A DNA stretch of 64,000 nucleotides from Gammaproteobacteria bacterium (GCA_016125505.1 WGLP01000002.1:620001-684000); one strand, 5' to 3'. Positions 8,385 through 17,588 are shown, counted from the first letter of the stretch. The notes: generated by a model from the sequence alone, not told the origin. A program made the numbers and translations.

Positions 8385-8891
8385 CTAGCTCTTCTCCGGT
8401 CGTTTCTGGACGACAGCCAACGAGATATTGGTGAAATCACTGCTGGCGCAGGTCAGCATGATCTTTTTCAGCAGGACATAAGGTATTTCCTTGTCGCCCA
8501 TGATGGTCACGCCGCGCTTTTTCACTTCTTTCTCGCTGCTGCGTTTGCTCATTTCTCTGGCGGTATTATTGAGGGCACTCAGTAATTCCGGGATAACAGA
8601 ACTGTTGTTGCCCAAAATGGTTTTGGTCTCGGCAAGGGCTTTGCCCTGGAACATAAGCTTGTCTTTGCTGACGAGAATGACAAGATTTTCCTTGGGCACT
8701 TGTTCGGCTTTGGATTCCGGCAGCTTGATGTCTTTCAGGCTGGGCAGACTTTGTTGATCGCCAGCGCTGACCAGCAGGAAGAACACCAGGATGGTAAAGA
8801 TATCCATCATCGAGACCATATTCAGCGTCGCAACCTTTTTGTTGCGTTTATGGTGACGCGCCATGCGCAATGTACGATGTGATTCTTTCAT
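8385..8891 (-). CDS. ExbD/TolR-family protein (second copy)
   Basis: 168 residues with one N-terminal membrane helix (about 28-48; TLNMVSMMDIFTILVFFLLV). This carries the conserved membrane aspartate of ExbD/TolR (MMDIFT) that takes part in proton conduction. The periplasmic part is the usual ExbD domain. A GGAAACGAA ribosome-binding site precedes the ATG. It follows the first exbD gene by 15 bases and precedes the TonB-like gene by 2. Having two different ExbD proteins beside one ExbB is seen in TonB-ExbB-ExbD-ExbD loci and in the Myxococcus AglRQS motor. Confidence 0.9.
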   Translation of the reverse strand: MKESHRTLRMARHHKRNKKVATLNMVSMMDIFTILVFFLLVSAGDQQSLPSLKDIKLPESKAEQVPKENLVILVSKDKLMFQGKALAETKTILGNNSSVIPELLSALNNTAREMSKRSSEKEVKKRGVTIMGDKEIPYVLLKKIMLTCASSDFTNISLAVVQKRPEKS

Positions 8892-8906
8892 TTCGTTTCC
8901 AGCTTG

Positions 8907-9401
8907 TTAACGCGGCGCATCTCCGATGGAGATATCCGGGAATAACTCAGCCTGTACCACGTTGCCGTCCACTACGGCGGTGTACATTCTGACGGAGTCC
9001 ATTACCTGCACTAAGGTGTCGTATTCGGTGTTCGGCTCGGCGAGGATCGTGGCATTGGTCTTGTCGGGAAACCGGGCTTTGACCTGTTGTAACGTGGTGT
9101 TCAGTATCTTGTAGTCAAATGTCTTGCCTGCCTTGTCGATTTTGCGAATGAGTCCACCCTGCGTGTCGGACAACAACAGTGCGTCATTGCGTATGGTGAT
9201 CTGGAGATTGAATTCCGGTTTGTCTTTTTTATTTGCTGAGCTGTCACCCAATCCAGGCAAGTGAAGCTCAATAATGGACAAATGCGTAAACACCGCCGTG
9301 ATCAGCAGGAACGGCACCAGCACCACCATCAAGTTCATGAAGGCAGTGATGTTCATTTCTTCCGCTTCTTTGTGCCGGGCCCGGCTGATCCGCTTTCTCA
9401 T
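8907..9401 (-). CDS. ExbD/TolR-family protein (first copy)
   Basis: 164 residues. It has a basic cytoplasmic N-terminus (MRKRISRARHKEAEE) and a membrane helix about 17-40 (NITAFMNLMVVLVPFLLITA). A periplasmic domain follows. The ExbD aspartate position is taken by Asn (AFMNLMVVL, where the second copy has Asp), so this subunit may not conduct protons itself and may play a structural role. Its start codon overlaps the exbB stop codon (ATGA), which implies translational coupling and one operon. Confidence 0.88.
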   Translation of the reverse strand: MRKRISRARHKEAEEMNITAFMNLMVVLVPFLLITAVFTHLSIIELHLPGLGDSSANKKDKPEFNLQITIRNDALLLSDTQGGLIRKIDKAGKTFDYKILNTTLQQVKARFPDKTNATILAEPNTEYDTLVQVMDSVRMYTAVVDGNVVQAELFPDISIGDAPR

Positions 9402-10042
9402 GAGGCGTCACTGATACTCTTGCGTTGCATGAGCAGATTGACGAATTTCACCACGGCCATTTCCAGGCTATCCACGATCTCGGTGGTCTTGGTTTGCAGG
9501 ACTGCGTGAATGAGCAGCAACGGAATGGCGACGATCAAACCAAACGCGGTGGTGTTCATGGCGACCGAAATACTGGTGGAGAGAATCGTCGCTTTCATCG
9601 CGGGGTCGACTTGTGCCACCGCGGTGAATGCCTTGATCAGACCGATAATGGTGCCGAGCAGACCGAGCAGGGTCGCCAGGTTGGCGAAGGTCGCCAGGTA
9701 GTGGGTCCGCTTTTCCAGACGCGGAATCACTTCCATCATGCTTTCTTCCATGGCGGTCTCGATGTCGTCACGATTACTGGCGGACTTGATGCGGGAGAGC
9801 CCCATGGACAACATGCGGCTGACGGCATGATTGGATTTACTGGCGACGGCGAAGGCCTGCTTGTAATCCCCGCGTTGCAACAGCGGCATGATCTTCGACA
9901 TCATGCGCCGGTTATTGGCTTTGGAGACGGTAAGGTAGATATACCGCTCCAGGGCAATTGCCAGGCCGATGGCCAGTACCACGAGAATCGGGTACATAAA
10001 GGCGCCACCGTCCTGGAAAAAGCTGACAATACTGTTGTACAT
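9398..10042 (-). CDS. MotA/TolQ/ExbB-family proton channel protein
   Basis: 214 residues with three membrane helices: about 16-36 (YPILVVLAIGLAIALERYIY), about 120-140 (LATLLGLLGTIIGLIKAF) and about 160-185. This is the ExbB/TolQ topology. The motif LGLLGTIIGLI is the family signature of helix 2, and the conserved Thr/Ser residues of helix 3 are present (MNTTAFGLIVAIP). A strong Shine-Dalgarno AGGAGG (10047-10052) sets the start. With the two ExbD subunits it should form the inner-membrane motor driven by proton flow. It begins the second half of the large envelope block, after a 177-base gap. Confidence 0.92.
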   Translation of the reverse strand: MYNSIVSFFQDGGAFMYPILVVLAIGLAIALERYIYLTVSKANNRRMMSKIMPLLQRGDYKQAFAVASKSNHAVSRMLSMGLSRIKSASNRDDIETAMEESMMEVIPRLEKRTHYLATFANLATLLGLLGTIIGLIKAFTAVAQVDPAMKATILSTSISVAMNTTAFGLIVAIPLLLIHAVLQTKTTEIVDSLEMAVVKFVNLLMQRKSISDAS

Positions 10043-10219
10043 ATGACCTCCTGTGAAAAAGCTTGTCAGTCTAAAAATTCGTCAATTTGGCTGGAAAATG
10101 GATAGAAAGCGCGGCAGTTGTGCTGCATACGCGTATTATTATCGACCCGCCATCTCACTATATTAAGCAACTTCGTATGACCTTTATTACGGCATGAATT
10201 CCCGCGAATTCGCTGTAGA

Positions 10220-10504
10220 CTAGTTCGCATTACCCCGTGCTTTTTGTGCGCTTAAAGCATCGTAGTAGCGAATCTTACGCTGAAAGACTTCGCGATCCAC
10301 GGGCGTCAGGGCTTCGTCGATGAGACTTTGCAGCGGGGGTTGGCTCAGATCGGGCACCTCCGCTTCCTGCCAGGGGACGATATACAACACTTTGGGGAGT
10401 TCCTGGTTCCCTCGGATCTTGGTGCCCTCCATGTTCAAGCGCTCCGCGGCGAAGAGGGGTGTGCTCAAGAGGATAAGCGCGAGTGAGAGTATGTATTTCA
10501 TCAT
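10220..10504 (-). CDS. Small periplasmic protein, 94 aa
   Basis: 94 residues with a clear signal peptide (MMKYILSLALILLSTPLFAAE). The mature part, about 75 residues, begins RLNMEGTKIRGNQELPKVLY and ends in a charged helix. I do not recognise a family. Its ATG overlaps the stop of the preceding TPR lipoprotein gene (ATGA, 10501-10504), so the two are translationally coupled. It is likely a periplasmic accessory piece of the ExbBD/TPR complex. After its stop there are only short palindromes (10196-10213) and no T-run terminator, so transcription could continue into exbB. Confidence 0.72.
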   Translation of the reverse strand: MMKYILSLALILLSTPLFAAERLNMEGTKIRGNQELPKVLYIVPWQEAEVPDLSQPPLQSLIDEALTPVDREVFQRKIRYYDALSAQKARGNAN

Positions 10505-11103
10505 GATGCTGCCTTTGCCTGATTCTTACCGACCCGGCGCTTAAGGTCGACGATCCATTTCTCAACCTTGTCATCCGGCTTGCCATTCAGGGACTGATAT
10601 TTTTCATAGTGCGCCAGTGCCTGCGATAAATCATTCAGATACACGTCGTACAGGATGCCAATGTTCAAATGCGCATCGGCATAATCGGGCTTGAGCTTGA
10701 GCGCCTGTTCATAGGCCTGTTGGGCCTGCTGAAAATCGCCCAGCTCACGGTACGCAACGCCAAGGTGGTTATAAGCAATCGCATCGTCCGGTCGGACAAC
10801 CGTGGCCTGTAATAATGCCTGTTTGGCCTCGTCGTACTTGTGTTGTTTTATATACAGGAGTCCCAGATTGACAAACGGCCCCGCCAGCTTGGGATATTTT
10901 TGAGTCATCTCAGTAAACCGGCGGACGGCGTCGGAGTCCTGTCCGGATTTGAGTGCCTGTATGGCCAGTGTGTATTCAGCACGGGCTTGGGGCTCCACAT
11001 CAACAGCGGCTTTTTCGTCGCGCTGAGGACTCGGACCGCTGGCACATGCCGCCAGGCTCAGACAGCTGAGCAGCGCCAGCGGTTTAATAAATGCTTTCCA
11101 CAT
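10501..11103 (-). CDS. TPR-repeat lipoprotein, 200 aa
   Basis: It starts MWKAFIKPLALLSCLSLAAC, a lipoprotein signal with the lipobox LAAC. About four tetratricopeptide repeats follow, for example YNHLGVAYRELGDFQQAQQA and AHLNIGILYDVYLNDLSQAL. The ATG at 11103 fits the signal peptide; the gene overlaps the end of the large TPR gene by 20 bases. It is probably anchored in the outer membrane facing the periplasm and acts as a protein-protein scaffold. The size and role recall GltE-type lipoproteins of the Myxococcus gliding complex, but this comparison rests on architecture only. Confidence 0.8.
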   Translation of the reverse strand: MWKAFIKPLALLSCLSLAACASGPSPQRDEKAAVDVEPQARAEYTLAIQALKSGQDSDAVRRFTEMTQKYPKLAGPFVNLGLLYIKQHKYDEAKQALLQATVVRPDDAIAYNHLGVAYRELGDFQQAQQAYEQALKLKPDYADAHLNIGILYDVYLNDLSQALAHYEKYQSLNGKPDDKVEKWIVDLKRRVGKNQAKAAS

Positions 11104-13882
11104 AAGGCAGCACCTTTTCATCTTTGGCATAACGCGCCGGTTCGACTTTCCTGAGTTTATCCAGGCTGGCTTTCACCCATTTGTCATAAATACCCGTGCG
11201 GATCTGATCCACGTTGGCCGAGTGGAGCTTGATGGATTTCTCCTCGAAGGGGAACGATTGGTCCTCCAGCAGGATGTTGTATTGCGCCAGGGCATCGCCC
11301 GACAGACCGCGCGGGCGTTCCGAATGTGTCAGAGATTTTGCGAAGTCTGCATACAGCTCGCCGATCTGGTAAGTCGCGGCCGTGGTGACTTCCGCGACGC
11401 GGTATTGAATCGCTCGTTCGAAGGCCTTGATGGTGGTTTCCAGCGCAGTCTTTTTACGCTGAAGACTGGCCTTGATGGGCTGGGTCAAGCGCACGCCTTT
11501 GTACACAGCTTCCTGGCCCTGTGCGAGCTTGAGGGTGGCATCGGCGGCGAGATAGCGTGTGCGGTCCGTGCGTTGGGCACCGCCCTGGGCGTCGGCACGG
11601 ATAATTTCCTGCAACATCTGACCCCAGGCACGACTGTCACCGGCCTTACGTGCGTATTCCGCGAGTTTGTGACGACCCTCCATGGAACGCTCCAACGGAT
11701 AGGGGTTCGCGCGGACATACTGGGTATACACGCGTTGGGCATCGTTATCCATTTTTGCTTTTTCGTAATAGGTGGCGGCCTGCCATAACAGGTCGGCGCT
11801 GTATTTTTTGTTATTGCGATTGTTTTGCGCCAGGATTTCCATCTCATGCGCAGCACGGCCACTCTGGCCGGTCTCGCTGTAAATCAATGCGAGTTTTTCC
11901 GGGATGCCGGCATTCAGCGGGTTCTTGGGATAATTGCGGCGGAACTCTTCCAGCAGGGCCGAGGCACGGTTGTATTGTTTCAGGTTGATCAAGGTCGTCG
12001 CCGCGTCGTAATCCGCATTCGGACGCAAGCTTGAAGACGGTGTGACTTGCGCCACGCGCAGGAAGTTACTTACCGCCGCGGCAAAGTTGCCCTTGTCGCG
12101 TTCCTGCTCACCCTGTTTGTAGATACTTGCCGCCAGACGATCATAGATTGCCGGGTATTCCTTGTCCTTGTTGGATATGCGTTGCAGGCTCTCGCGATAG
12201 GCCTGTTCCGCTTCCGCATAGTTCTTCATTTCGAATTGTGAATGGCCGAGGATGATCCAGGCCGTCCGTTGTTTGGCAGGTTCAATGCCCGGCATGCGTA
12301 CGAGTTTCTGGGCTACCGAGGCGGCACGCAGATAATCGTTGGATTTGAAGAGTTCATCCGCGGTCTTGGTCAGGACATCGGGCACACGTTTGTCGTCGGG
12401 GAATTGTTCCGCGAAACGCAGTGCACTGCTGATCGCTTGCTGCCGCAAAGGCGCATAGCGTTCAGGCTGGGTTTTCTCCACGGCGGCATAACTGAGTAAG
12501 GCGGCGTAACCGGCTTCCGCACTCTTATCGTGGCGCGGATAGTCATACGCTGCTTTTTCGTAATCGGCCGCCGCTTCCACGTAATAGCGACCGTCATACA
12601 GGGCCTCGGCCTTCAGGAAATGCATCTTGGCAGTGTGCGGATCGTCCGGGAAAGTTTTGATATAACGGTCATACCAGGTGGCGGCCGTGTAAAAGTCCTG
12701 CGGTTTTTTGCTCTTGCGCGCCGCGGCATGATAGTAGGTGGCAATCTCGGTAATGTGTTTTGCCAGCAACGGCTTGATCCGCTCGCGCGCCTGCGGTGTC
12801 TGTTTTTCCCAATAGGCGGAACCTACGCCGTAGAGTTTGACGAATTCCTCTTTGGCGGGTAATACCAGCGAGGTCAGGCCGCCTTTTTCATAGGCATTGA
12901 TGGCCTCGGTATGAAACTCGGGGGCCAGCGGCGATGTCGGGTAACGTTTCACGAAGGCCATGTAGGTATCGGCGGCATCCTTGACGCGTTCCTGCTGGAA
13001 GTACAGTTTGCCCAGGCTCAGGTAGACCAGCGGTTCGTACGGACGCGCGCCGTGCTTGGCAAAATAATCGCTGATGGTGAGGTTGTCCTGCGTATAGGCG
13101 AAACACAGACTGATGGCGCGCAGGGTATCGACGATCAACTCGCGTTCGGTACCAATGAGACCCTCGAGAGGACGATCCAGTTGCAACATTCCCTGTTGCT
13201 GTTTGATGTCCATAATGGCGAAGAAGGGATCGAGGGCTTCGCTGAAACGGTTGGTCTTGAATTTTGTCCAGCCGAATTTGTACAGCGCCTTCTCGTAAAA
13301 TCTGGAATTCGGATTGTCGGTGATGATCGCGTGATACGCCTGTTCCGACGCCTTGTAGCGTTTGAGCAAAAACAACATCTCGCCACGACGGAATTCCACT
13401 TCGTCGCGGTACTTGGTCTGCGGGTAGAAATGCACGATACGATCGAGAATCTCCAGCGATTTTTCCGGTTGACCGTTTAACTCATAGGCCTTGGCCAACT
13501 GGTAGAGAATCTGATCGTTATTGGGATAATTCGGGTGTGTTTCCAGATAGGTCGTATATAACCGGATCGATGCCTGGGTTTCACGCTGGCCTTTTTCGAT
13601 GGATTGCGTGGAATCACCGGAGAGTTGCGTCTCGCCAACTTTCAATTGCAGGTCAGCCAGGCGGCGTAATGCCTGGCTATACATTGTGTAATCGGTCGTA
13701 ATCGAAAGGAATTCCCGATAGTACTCACGCGCCTTGTCTTCATTGATGGGCAGTGCACCTTTCGGTTCGGTGAGATCGATGTTGTGCGATTTAATCGAGC
13801 CGATAGTGCGTAATTCCTGTTTGTTTCCGGCGCAGGCCAATAGACTCAGACAACAGGCAAGCAACAGGCTATTTCGGATCAT
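11084..13882 (-). CDS. Large TPR-repeat lipoprotein, 932 aa
   Basis: The N-terminus MIRNSLLLACCLSLLACAG is a lipoprotein signal (LLAC). The rest is a long array of TPR or Sel1-like helical repeats, for example ILYQLAKAYELNGQPEKSLE, ALYKFGWTKFKTNRFSEALD and AWIILGHSQFEMKNYAEAEQ. The ATG at 13882 is preferred over the longer frame (to 14011) because a GGAGGGATTGC ribosome site and the lipoprotein signal begin there; it overlaps the upstream gene by 14 bases. Its size and repeats resemble the large periplasmic TPR proteins (GltD/AgnA-like) of the Myxococcus machine. It is likely a periplasmic scaffold spanning the envelope with the ExbBD-TonB motor. Confidence 0.8.
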   Translation of the reverse strand: MIRNSLLLACCLSLLACAGNKQELRTIGSIKSHNIDLTEPKGALPINEDKAREYYREFLSITTDYTMYSQALRRLADLQLKVGETQLSGDSTQSIEKGQRETQASIRLYTTYLETHPNYPNNDQILYQLAKAYELNGQPEKSLEILDRIVHFYPQTKYRDEVEFRRGEMLFLLKRYKASEQAYHAIITDNPNSRFYEKALYKFGWTKFKTNRFSEALDPFFAIMDIKQQQGMLQLDRPLEGLIGTERELIVDTLRAISLCFAYTQDNLTISDYFAKHGARPYEPLVYLSLGKLYFQQERVKDAADTYMAFVKRYPTSPLAPEFHTEAINAYEKGGLTSLVLPAKEEFVKLYGVGSAYWEKQTPQARERIKPLLAKHITEIATYYHAAARKSKKPQDFYTAATWYDRYIKTFPDDPHTAKMHFLKAEALYDGRYYVEAAADYEKAAYDYPRHDKSAEAGYAALLSYAAVEKTQPERYAPLRQQAISSALRFAEQFPDDKRVPDVLTKTADELFKSNDYLRAASVAQKLVRMPGIEPAKQRTAWIILGHSQFEMKNYAEAEQAYRESLQRISNKDKEYPAIYDRLAASIYKQGEQERDKGNFAAAVSNFLRVAQVTPSSSLRPNADYDAATTLINLKQYNRASALLEEFRRNYPKNPLNAGIPEKLALIYSETGQSGRAAHEMEILAQNNRNNKKYSADLLWQAATYYEKAKMDNDAQRVYTQYVRANPYPLERSMEGRHKLAEYARKAGDSRAWGQMLQEIIRADAQGGAQRTDRTRYLAADATLKLAQGQEAVYKGVRLTQPIKASLQRKKTALETTIKAFERAIQYRVAEVTTAATYQIGELYADFAKSLTHSERPRGLSGDALAQYNILLEDQSFPFEEKSIKLHSANVDQIRTGIYDKWVKASLDKLRKVEPARYAKDEKVLPYVESIY

Positions 13883-15806
13883 GCAATCCCTCCGGCGCCT
13901 GCGGCTGATCATTTGTTTTCTCTTCTTCCTGTTTCTTTTTGTCTTTTTCAATGACCAGACTGTCATACAGGCGTGCAATGCCAAAGCGTGCACGGACGTG
14001 GTAGTTCTCAAGTTGCTGACGACGGTGGATCAGGGAATTCATCGCCATCTTCTGGATGTAAGACTCCTGCTGGCGGATGGCTGAATCCAGTCTCACCAGC
14101 AATGAACCGATGCGTTGCTTATCGCCTGCGATCTTTTCGTTGTAACCCTGGAAGAATTTAGGTGCTGCGTTTGCTGCGGCTACCAGACGGCGCTTGGTCT
14201 TTTGGGTTTTTGCCAGCGCCTTGTCCAATTCGATTAAGTCGCGTTTGGCCTCCCACAACCGGGGGATAAATTCGCTTTGCGTGCGAAAGTAGAGGATCCC
14301 CCGCATCAGACGATATTTTTCTTTCTCTTCAGTGAGGTCTTCCTTGTTCGCCAGACGTTCCAGTTGCTGTTTGACCTTATCCAGCGTTTCAAGCTGGTCT
14401 GCCTCATCATCAGTGACCAGGGCAAGCCCGTCGTTTTGTTCCTCGATACGTTTGATTTCCGCCGCGAGCTTGTCGCGTTGTTCCGACATTTTGGTGATGT
14501 GTTGCAGACGTTCATCGCTGGCCACTTGCGGCAGGCGGTTGAAGTAGACCTTGCGTCGCTCCGACAGCATCAATTCATAAGACGGCAATTGCTCTGACCA
14601 GTGCTGCAACACATAGCGCAGGTACATCAGGTTTTGCAGATTCTTGTAGCTTTCCTGAAACTCGTTGGTGGCCATCATGTCGTGTAAGTACGGCGCGGTC
14701 ACCGAGTCCGGCAGGCCGAAGGTGTGAATAGGCAGTGACGTTTCGTCATCAAGGTTGGCGGGTCGCATGGCGCGGATCAGTTCTCCGCGTTGCACCGCCA
14801 CCATGACGTCTTCGAGGCGATTGATTTCCTTGGTGTAGGCCTGGATGGCGTTGTCGTAATACGACATGGCCAGGCGTCTTTTATCGAGTTTTTCCAGGAC
14901 AAAGGGAATCGCGATCATGGATTCCTGTACCGAGGTATCCAGCGCCAGCCGTTGCTGCAGTTCCAGCCACGGGTTCAGGGCGAGCTTATATTCTTTCAGT
15001 GAGGTATAGGCCCAGCCCAGACCCAACAGTGCTTTGTTGGAGAGCGGTCCATTCAGGCGGATGCGCTGGAAATCGGTAGCGGCGACGGCAGGCAGATTGC
15101 CGCGCAGGTACGAAAAGCCTAAAGCGAGGTTGGCCTTGTCGCGCAGGGCATTGAGTTCGTGACTGATTTTAAATGGATTGAGTTCGCCGACATCATTCAG
15201 CAGGTTGATCCCTTCGTCCAACTGGCCGGCCTTGACCAGGGCAACACCGAGATTGAATTTGGCATAGGCCTCCCAATCCGAATTGCCACGGAAGTTACGC
15301 AGAACTTCAATGGCCTCCTTGTATTTCTTTTCCGCCAGATAAGTATTCGCCAGCATATGCAGGCGTTCCGCTTCGCGATCTTCCGGCAGGGTGTCCTTGA
15401 TACGTAACAGGGCGTCTTCCGCCTGAGACAGGTAACCTTTTTCATAGCGCAGTTTGGCGATGTAATACCACGCGCGATCGTGCGTCGTCGGTAGCTTGTC
15501 ACTCTTGAGGATTTGCTGGAAGAGGTCGCTGGCGGAATTGGTCATGCCATATGCCAGATACAGGCCGCCGAGTAACAACTTGGGATCCTCACCCTGGATC
15601 TTAATCGGGTCACGGACTTCCGCCACCATGAGGTTGGTGATGGCGGAAAAGTATTTTTTCTGGAAGTAATTAAACAGGGTTTCGCCGTAGCGGAGATCGT
15701 GGATCTCCTGCGGCTTCAGCTCGTTTTTTTTGTCATCGGCACGGGCAAGCCCTACTGACGTGAAGCTCAGTAAGAGCAGAACAATAGTAAAGCGTTGCAA
15801 AGACAT
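13869..15806 (-). CDS. Periplasmic TPR-repeat protein with coiled coil, 645 aa
   Basis: A signal peptide (MSLQRFTIVLLLLSFTSVGLA, then RADD) is followed by TPR-like repeats over about residues 30-300, for example LLGGLYLAYGMTNSASDLFQ and AEDALLRIKDTLPEDREAER. The second half is charged helix and coiled coil (about 400-600, with KMSEQRDKLAAEIKRIEEQ). It has no lipobox Cys, so it should be soluble in the periplasm. It sits 15 bases downstream of the 188-residue gene and overlaps the next TPR gene, making a tight operon. Confidence 0.78.
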   Translation of the reverse strand: MSLQRFTIVLLLLSFTSVGLARADDKKNELKPQEIHDLRYGETLFNYFQKKYFSAITNLMVAEVRDPIKIQGEDPKLLLGGLYLAYGMTNSASDLFQQILKSDKLPTTHDRAWYYIAKLRYEKGYLSQAEDALLRIKDTLPEDREAERLHMLANTYLAEKKYKEAIEVLRNFRGNSDWEAYAKFNLGVALVKAGQLDEGINLLNDVGELNPFKISHELNALRDKANLALGFSYLRGNLPAVAATDFQRIRLNGPLSNKALLGLGWAYTSLKEYKLALNPWLELQQRLALDTSVQESMIAIPFVLEKLDKRRLAMSYYDNAIQAYTKEINRLEDVMVAVQRGELIRAMRPANLDDETSLPIHTFGLPDSVTAPYLHDMMATNEFQESYKNLQNLMYLRYVLQHWSEQLPSYELMLSERRKVYFNRLPQVASDERLQHITKMSEQRDKLAAEIKRIEEQNDGLALVTDDEADQLETLDKVKQQLERLANKEDLTEEKEKYRLMRGILYFRTQSEFIPRLWEAKRDLIELDKALAKTQKTKRRLVAAANAAPKFFQGYNEKIAGDKQRIGSLLVRLDSAIRQQESYIQKMAMNSLIHRRQQLENYHVRARFGIARLYDSLVIEKDKKKQEEEKTNDQPQAPEGLHDPK

Positions 15807-15821
15807 CCGCGTGATAAGCAG

Positions 15822-16388
15822 TTATTCAGCTTCCCAGACTTTTACCTTGAATTCGGGTTGAAGTTTGGCCTGGCTGTCTGTGATCTTTAACTCAACAAAT
15901 TGCGCAGCATCACCCTTGGTAAATTTCAATGTGGTGCCGCGTTTGTAATCGCGGTCTTTGGGTCCCTTGCCGACAAAGAAGGCGACGAGTTCGTGTTCGC
16001 CCGATGTCAGGTTACCGATATAAAATCGTTGTACACCGCCGCGTTTGAGAGCGTTGATCTCGCGTTCCGTATACAAGTGGTTGCCGACTACCGTGTTGTC
16101 GAGTTTGAGTTGGACGGAGTCGAGGTCGAACAACATTCCCACATCCATGGAGACGAAGACGGAAAACTGTGTATTGGCGGGAAACATCAGGTCTTCTTCC
16201 AGCAGAAAGAGATCGCGATTCAGATCCAGGACTTCCTTTTTCAGATCCTGAATCTGCGTGTCGAGAGTGGTGACGGTACTGTCAGTGCCGGTTGCTGGTG
16301 TCTGGGAAGTTTCTGCTGCCCAACCAGGTGTCGCACTTAACAGCATTAGCATGCTGAATGCGAATGCTGCATTGATGAATTTCGGCAT
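15822..16388 (-). CDS. Periplasmic protein of the TPR/ExbBD block, 188 aa
   Basis: A signal peptide (MPKFINAAFAFSMLMLLSATPGWA, then AETS) is followed by a short coiled coil (about 44-68, TQIQDLKKEVLDLNRDLFLL) and a beta-rich domain with strands such as FSVFVSMDVGML and HELVAFFVGKG. I do not recognise a named family. It is the first gene of the long minus-strand envelope block and precedes the 645-residue TPR gene by 15 bases. It may be a periplasmic adaptor. A weak resemblance in size and position to GltC-like proteins is speculative. Confidence 0.7.
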   Translation of the reverse strand: MPKFINAAFAFSMLMLLSATPGWAAETSQTPATGTDSTVTTLDTQIQDLKKEVLDLNRDLFLLEEDLMFPANTQFSVFVSMDVGMLFDLDSVQLKLDNTVVGNHLYTEREINALKRGGVQRFYIGNLTSGEHELVAFFVGKGPKDRDYKRGTTLKFTKGDAAQFVELKITDSQAKLQPEFKVKVWEAE

Positions 16389-16542
16389 GGCTTTGTTCCC
16401 CGTTTTTCTCTCCGCTGGAGTGCCTATTTTAGATGGAATTTCAAGCGCTTGTGTGGCCTTAATAATATTGAGGATCAGCTTGCGATGACAGTCCTTCGTA
16501 GGTTAGTTGATGAATCGGTCACAAAACGTCTTGGCATAAATC

Positions 16543-17547
16543 TTATTGGGGTGGTTGTGACGAGATCGATGGCGGCATGAGCCCGGAACTGTAATGAATC
16601 TTGCCTTGGTTATCGATAATCACGGCATCGACGTCCTTGAGTTTTTCCACGAGTGCCATACCGGCCTTAGGTCCCATTACAAAGATTGTGGTTGAGAGGC
16701 CATCCGTCGTGGTGGCATCGGGCCCAATGATAGTGACGCTGCGCGTGCTGTGCACGGATTTGCCGGTTCTGGGATTCAGGATGTGGTGATAGCGCACGCC
16801 GTTTTTGATGAAGTAACGTTCGTAATCCCCCGAGGTGGAGATAGCCGTATTGACCAGCGGGATGACGACGATGGAGTCCTTTTTATTACGCGGGTCCTTA
16901 ATGCCGGTCATCCAGGGGCGGCCGTCGTGGTCCCCGATGATGCGGCTATCGCCGCCTGCAGTGACCATCGCATCCTTGATGCCACAGCGTTGCAGCAACT
17001 TGATGCTGTTATCGACGGCATGGCCTTTGGCAATGCCACCCAGGTCGATACGTACCCCCTGCATATCGAAGCGAATCGTCCGCTGCTCGGGGTCCAGCTT
17101 GATATGGTGGTAATTAATCTCCTTGAGTGACGCCTTGATCTGGGCATCGGTCGGCTTGATGTGCTTGCGGTAATCATAGCGATAGCCAATGCTGGCGAAA
17201 GTGATGTCGAAGGCGCCGTGGGAGATATCGGAAAAATAAAACGAACGCTGGATCAGGTCATACATTTCCTGACTGATTTTCACGGGTTTTTCGGCTGCAT
17301 ACTGATTGATTTTGTAGAGCTCACTGGTCTTGATGTAGGGGCTCATGTCCTGATCGATGCGCTTCATTTCCCCCATGACCTCCTCGATACAGCCTTTCGC
17401 ATGAATGGGGTCGGTGTCCCAGAGGTCGACTTCTATATTGGTCCCCATGATGCCACGGGCCGCTTTAAACCATTCCGCATGGACGGAACAGGGTAGCAGC
17501 AGGGAGACTGTGATCAGGAGCGAAGTGAAACGCATGGCGCTAATCAT
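16543..17547 (-). CDS. apbE: FAD:protein FMN transferase (ApbE family)
   Basis: About 334 residues with a signal peptide (LLITVSLLLPCSVHA, then EWF), so it acts in the periplasm. ApbE features are visible: RIDLGGIAKGHAVD, VTAGGDSRIIG, HHILNPRTGKSV and ATTTDGLSTTIFVMG. The enzyme transfers FMN from FAD to a Thr in target proteins such as RnfG and RnfD. Candidate targets in the same window are RnfG (TGAT motif) and RnfD. The start could also be the second methionine at 17535. A hairpin terminator at 17559-17588 lies immediately upstream, so the gene either relies on readthrough or has a promoter overlapping it. Confidence 0.88.
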   Translation of the reverse strand: MISAMRFTSLLITVSLLLPCSVHAEWFKAARGIMGTNIEVDLWDTDPIHAKGCIEEVMGEMKRIDQDMSPYIKTSELYKINQYAAEKPVKISQEMYDLIQRSFYFSDISHGAFDITFASIGYRYDYRKHIKPTDAQIKASLKEINYHHIKLDPEQRTIRFDMQGVRIDLGGIAKGHAVDNSIKLLQRCGIKDAMVTAGGDSRIIGDHDGRPWMTGIKDPRNKKDSIVVIPLVNTAISTSGDYERYFIKNGVRYHHILNPRTGKSVHSTRSVTIIGPDATTTDGLSTTIFVMGPKAGMALVEKLKDVDAVIIDNQGKIHYSSGLMPPSISSQPPQ

Positions 17548-17558
17548 ACCCGTAATCC

Positions 17559-17588
17559 AAAAAAAATCACCCGGTCGAGGCCGGGTGA
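17559..17588 (-). terminator. Rho-independent terminator after Tat-protein operon
   Basis: A perfect 8-base stem (TCACCCGG/CCGGGTGA, 17567-17574 and 17581-17588) with a 6-base loop is followed, on the minus strand, by eight T (17559-17566). It is oriented to end transcription of the operon whose last gene stops at 17623. Its distal end lies only 12 bases before the apbE start codon. Confidence 0.9.
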
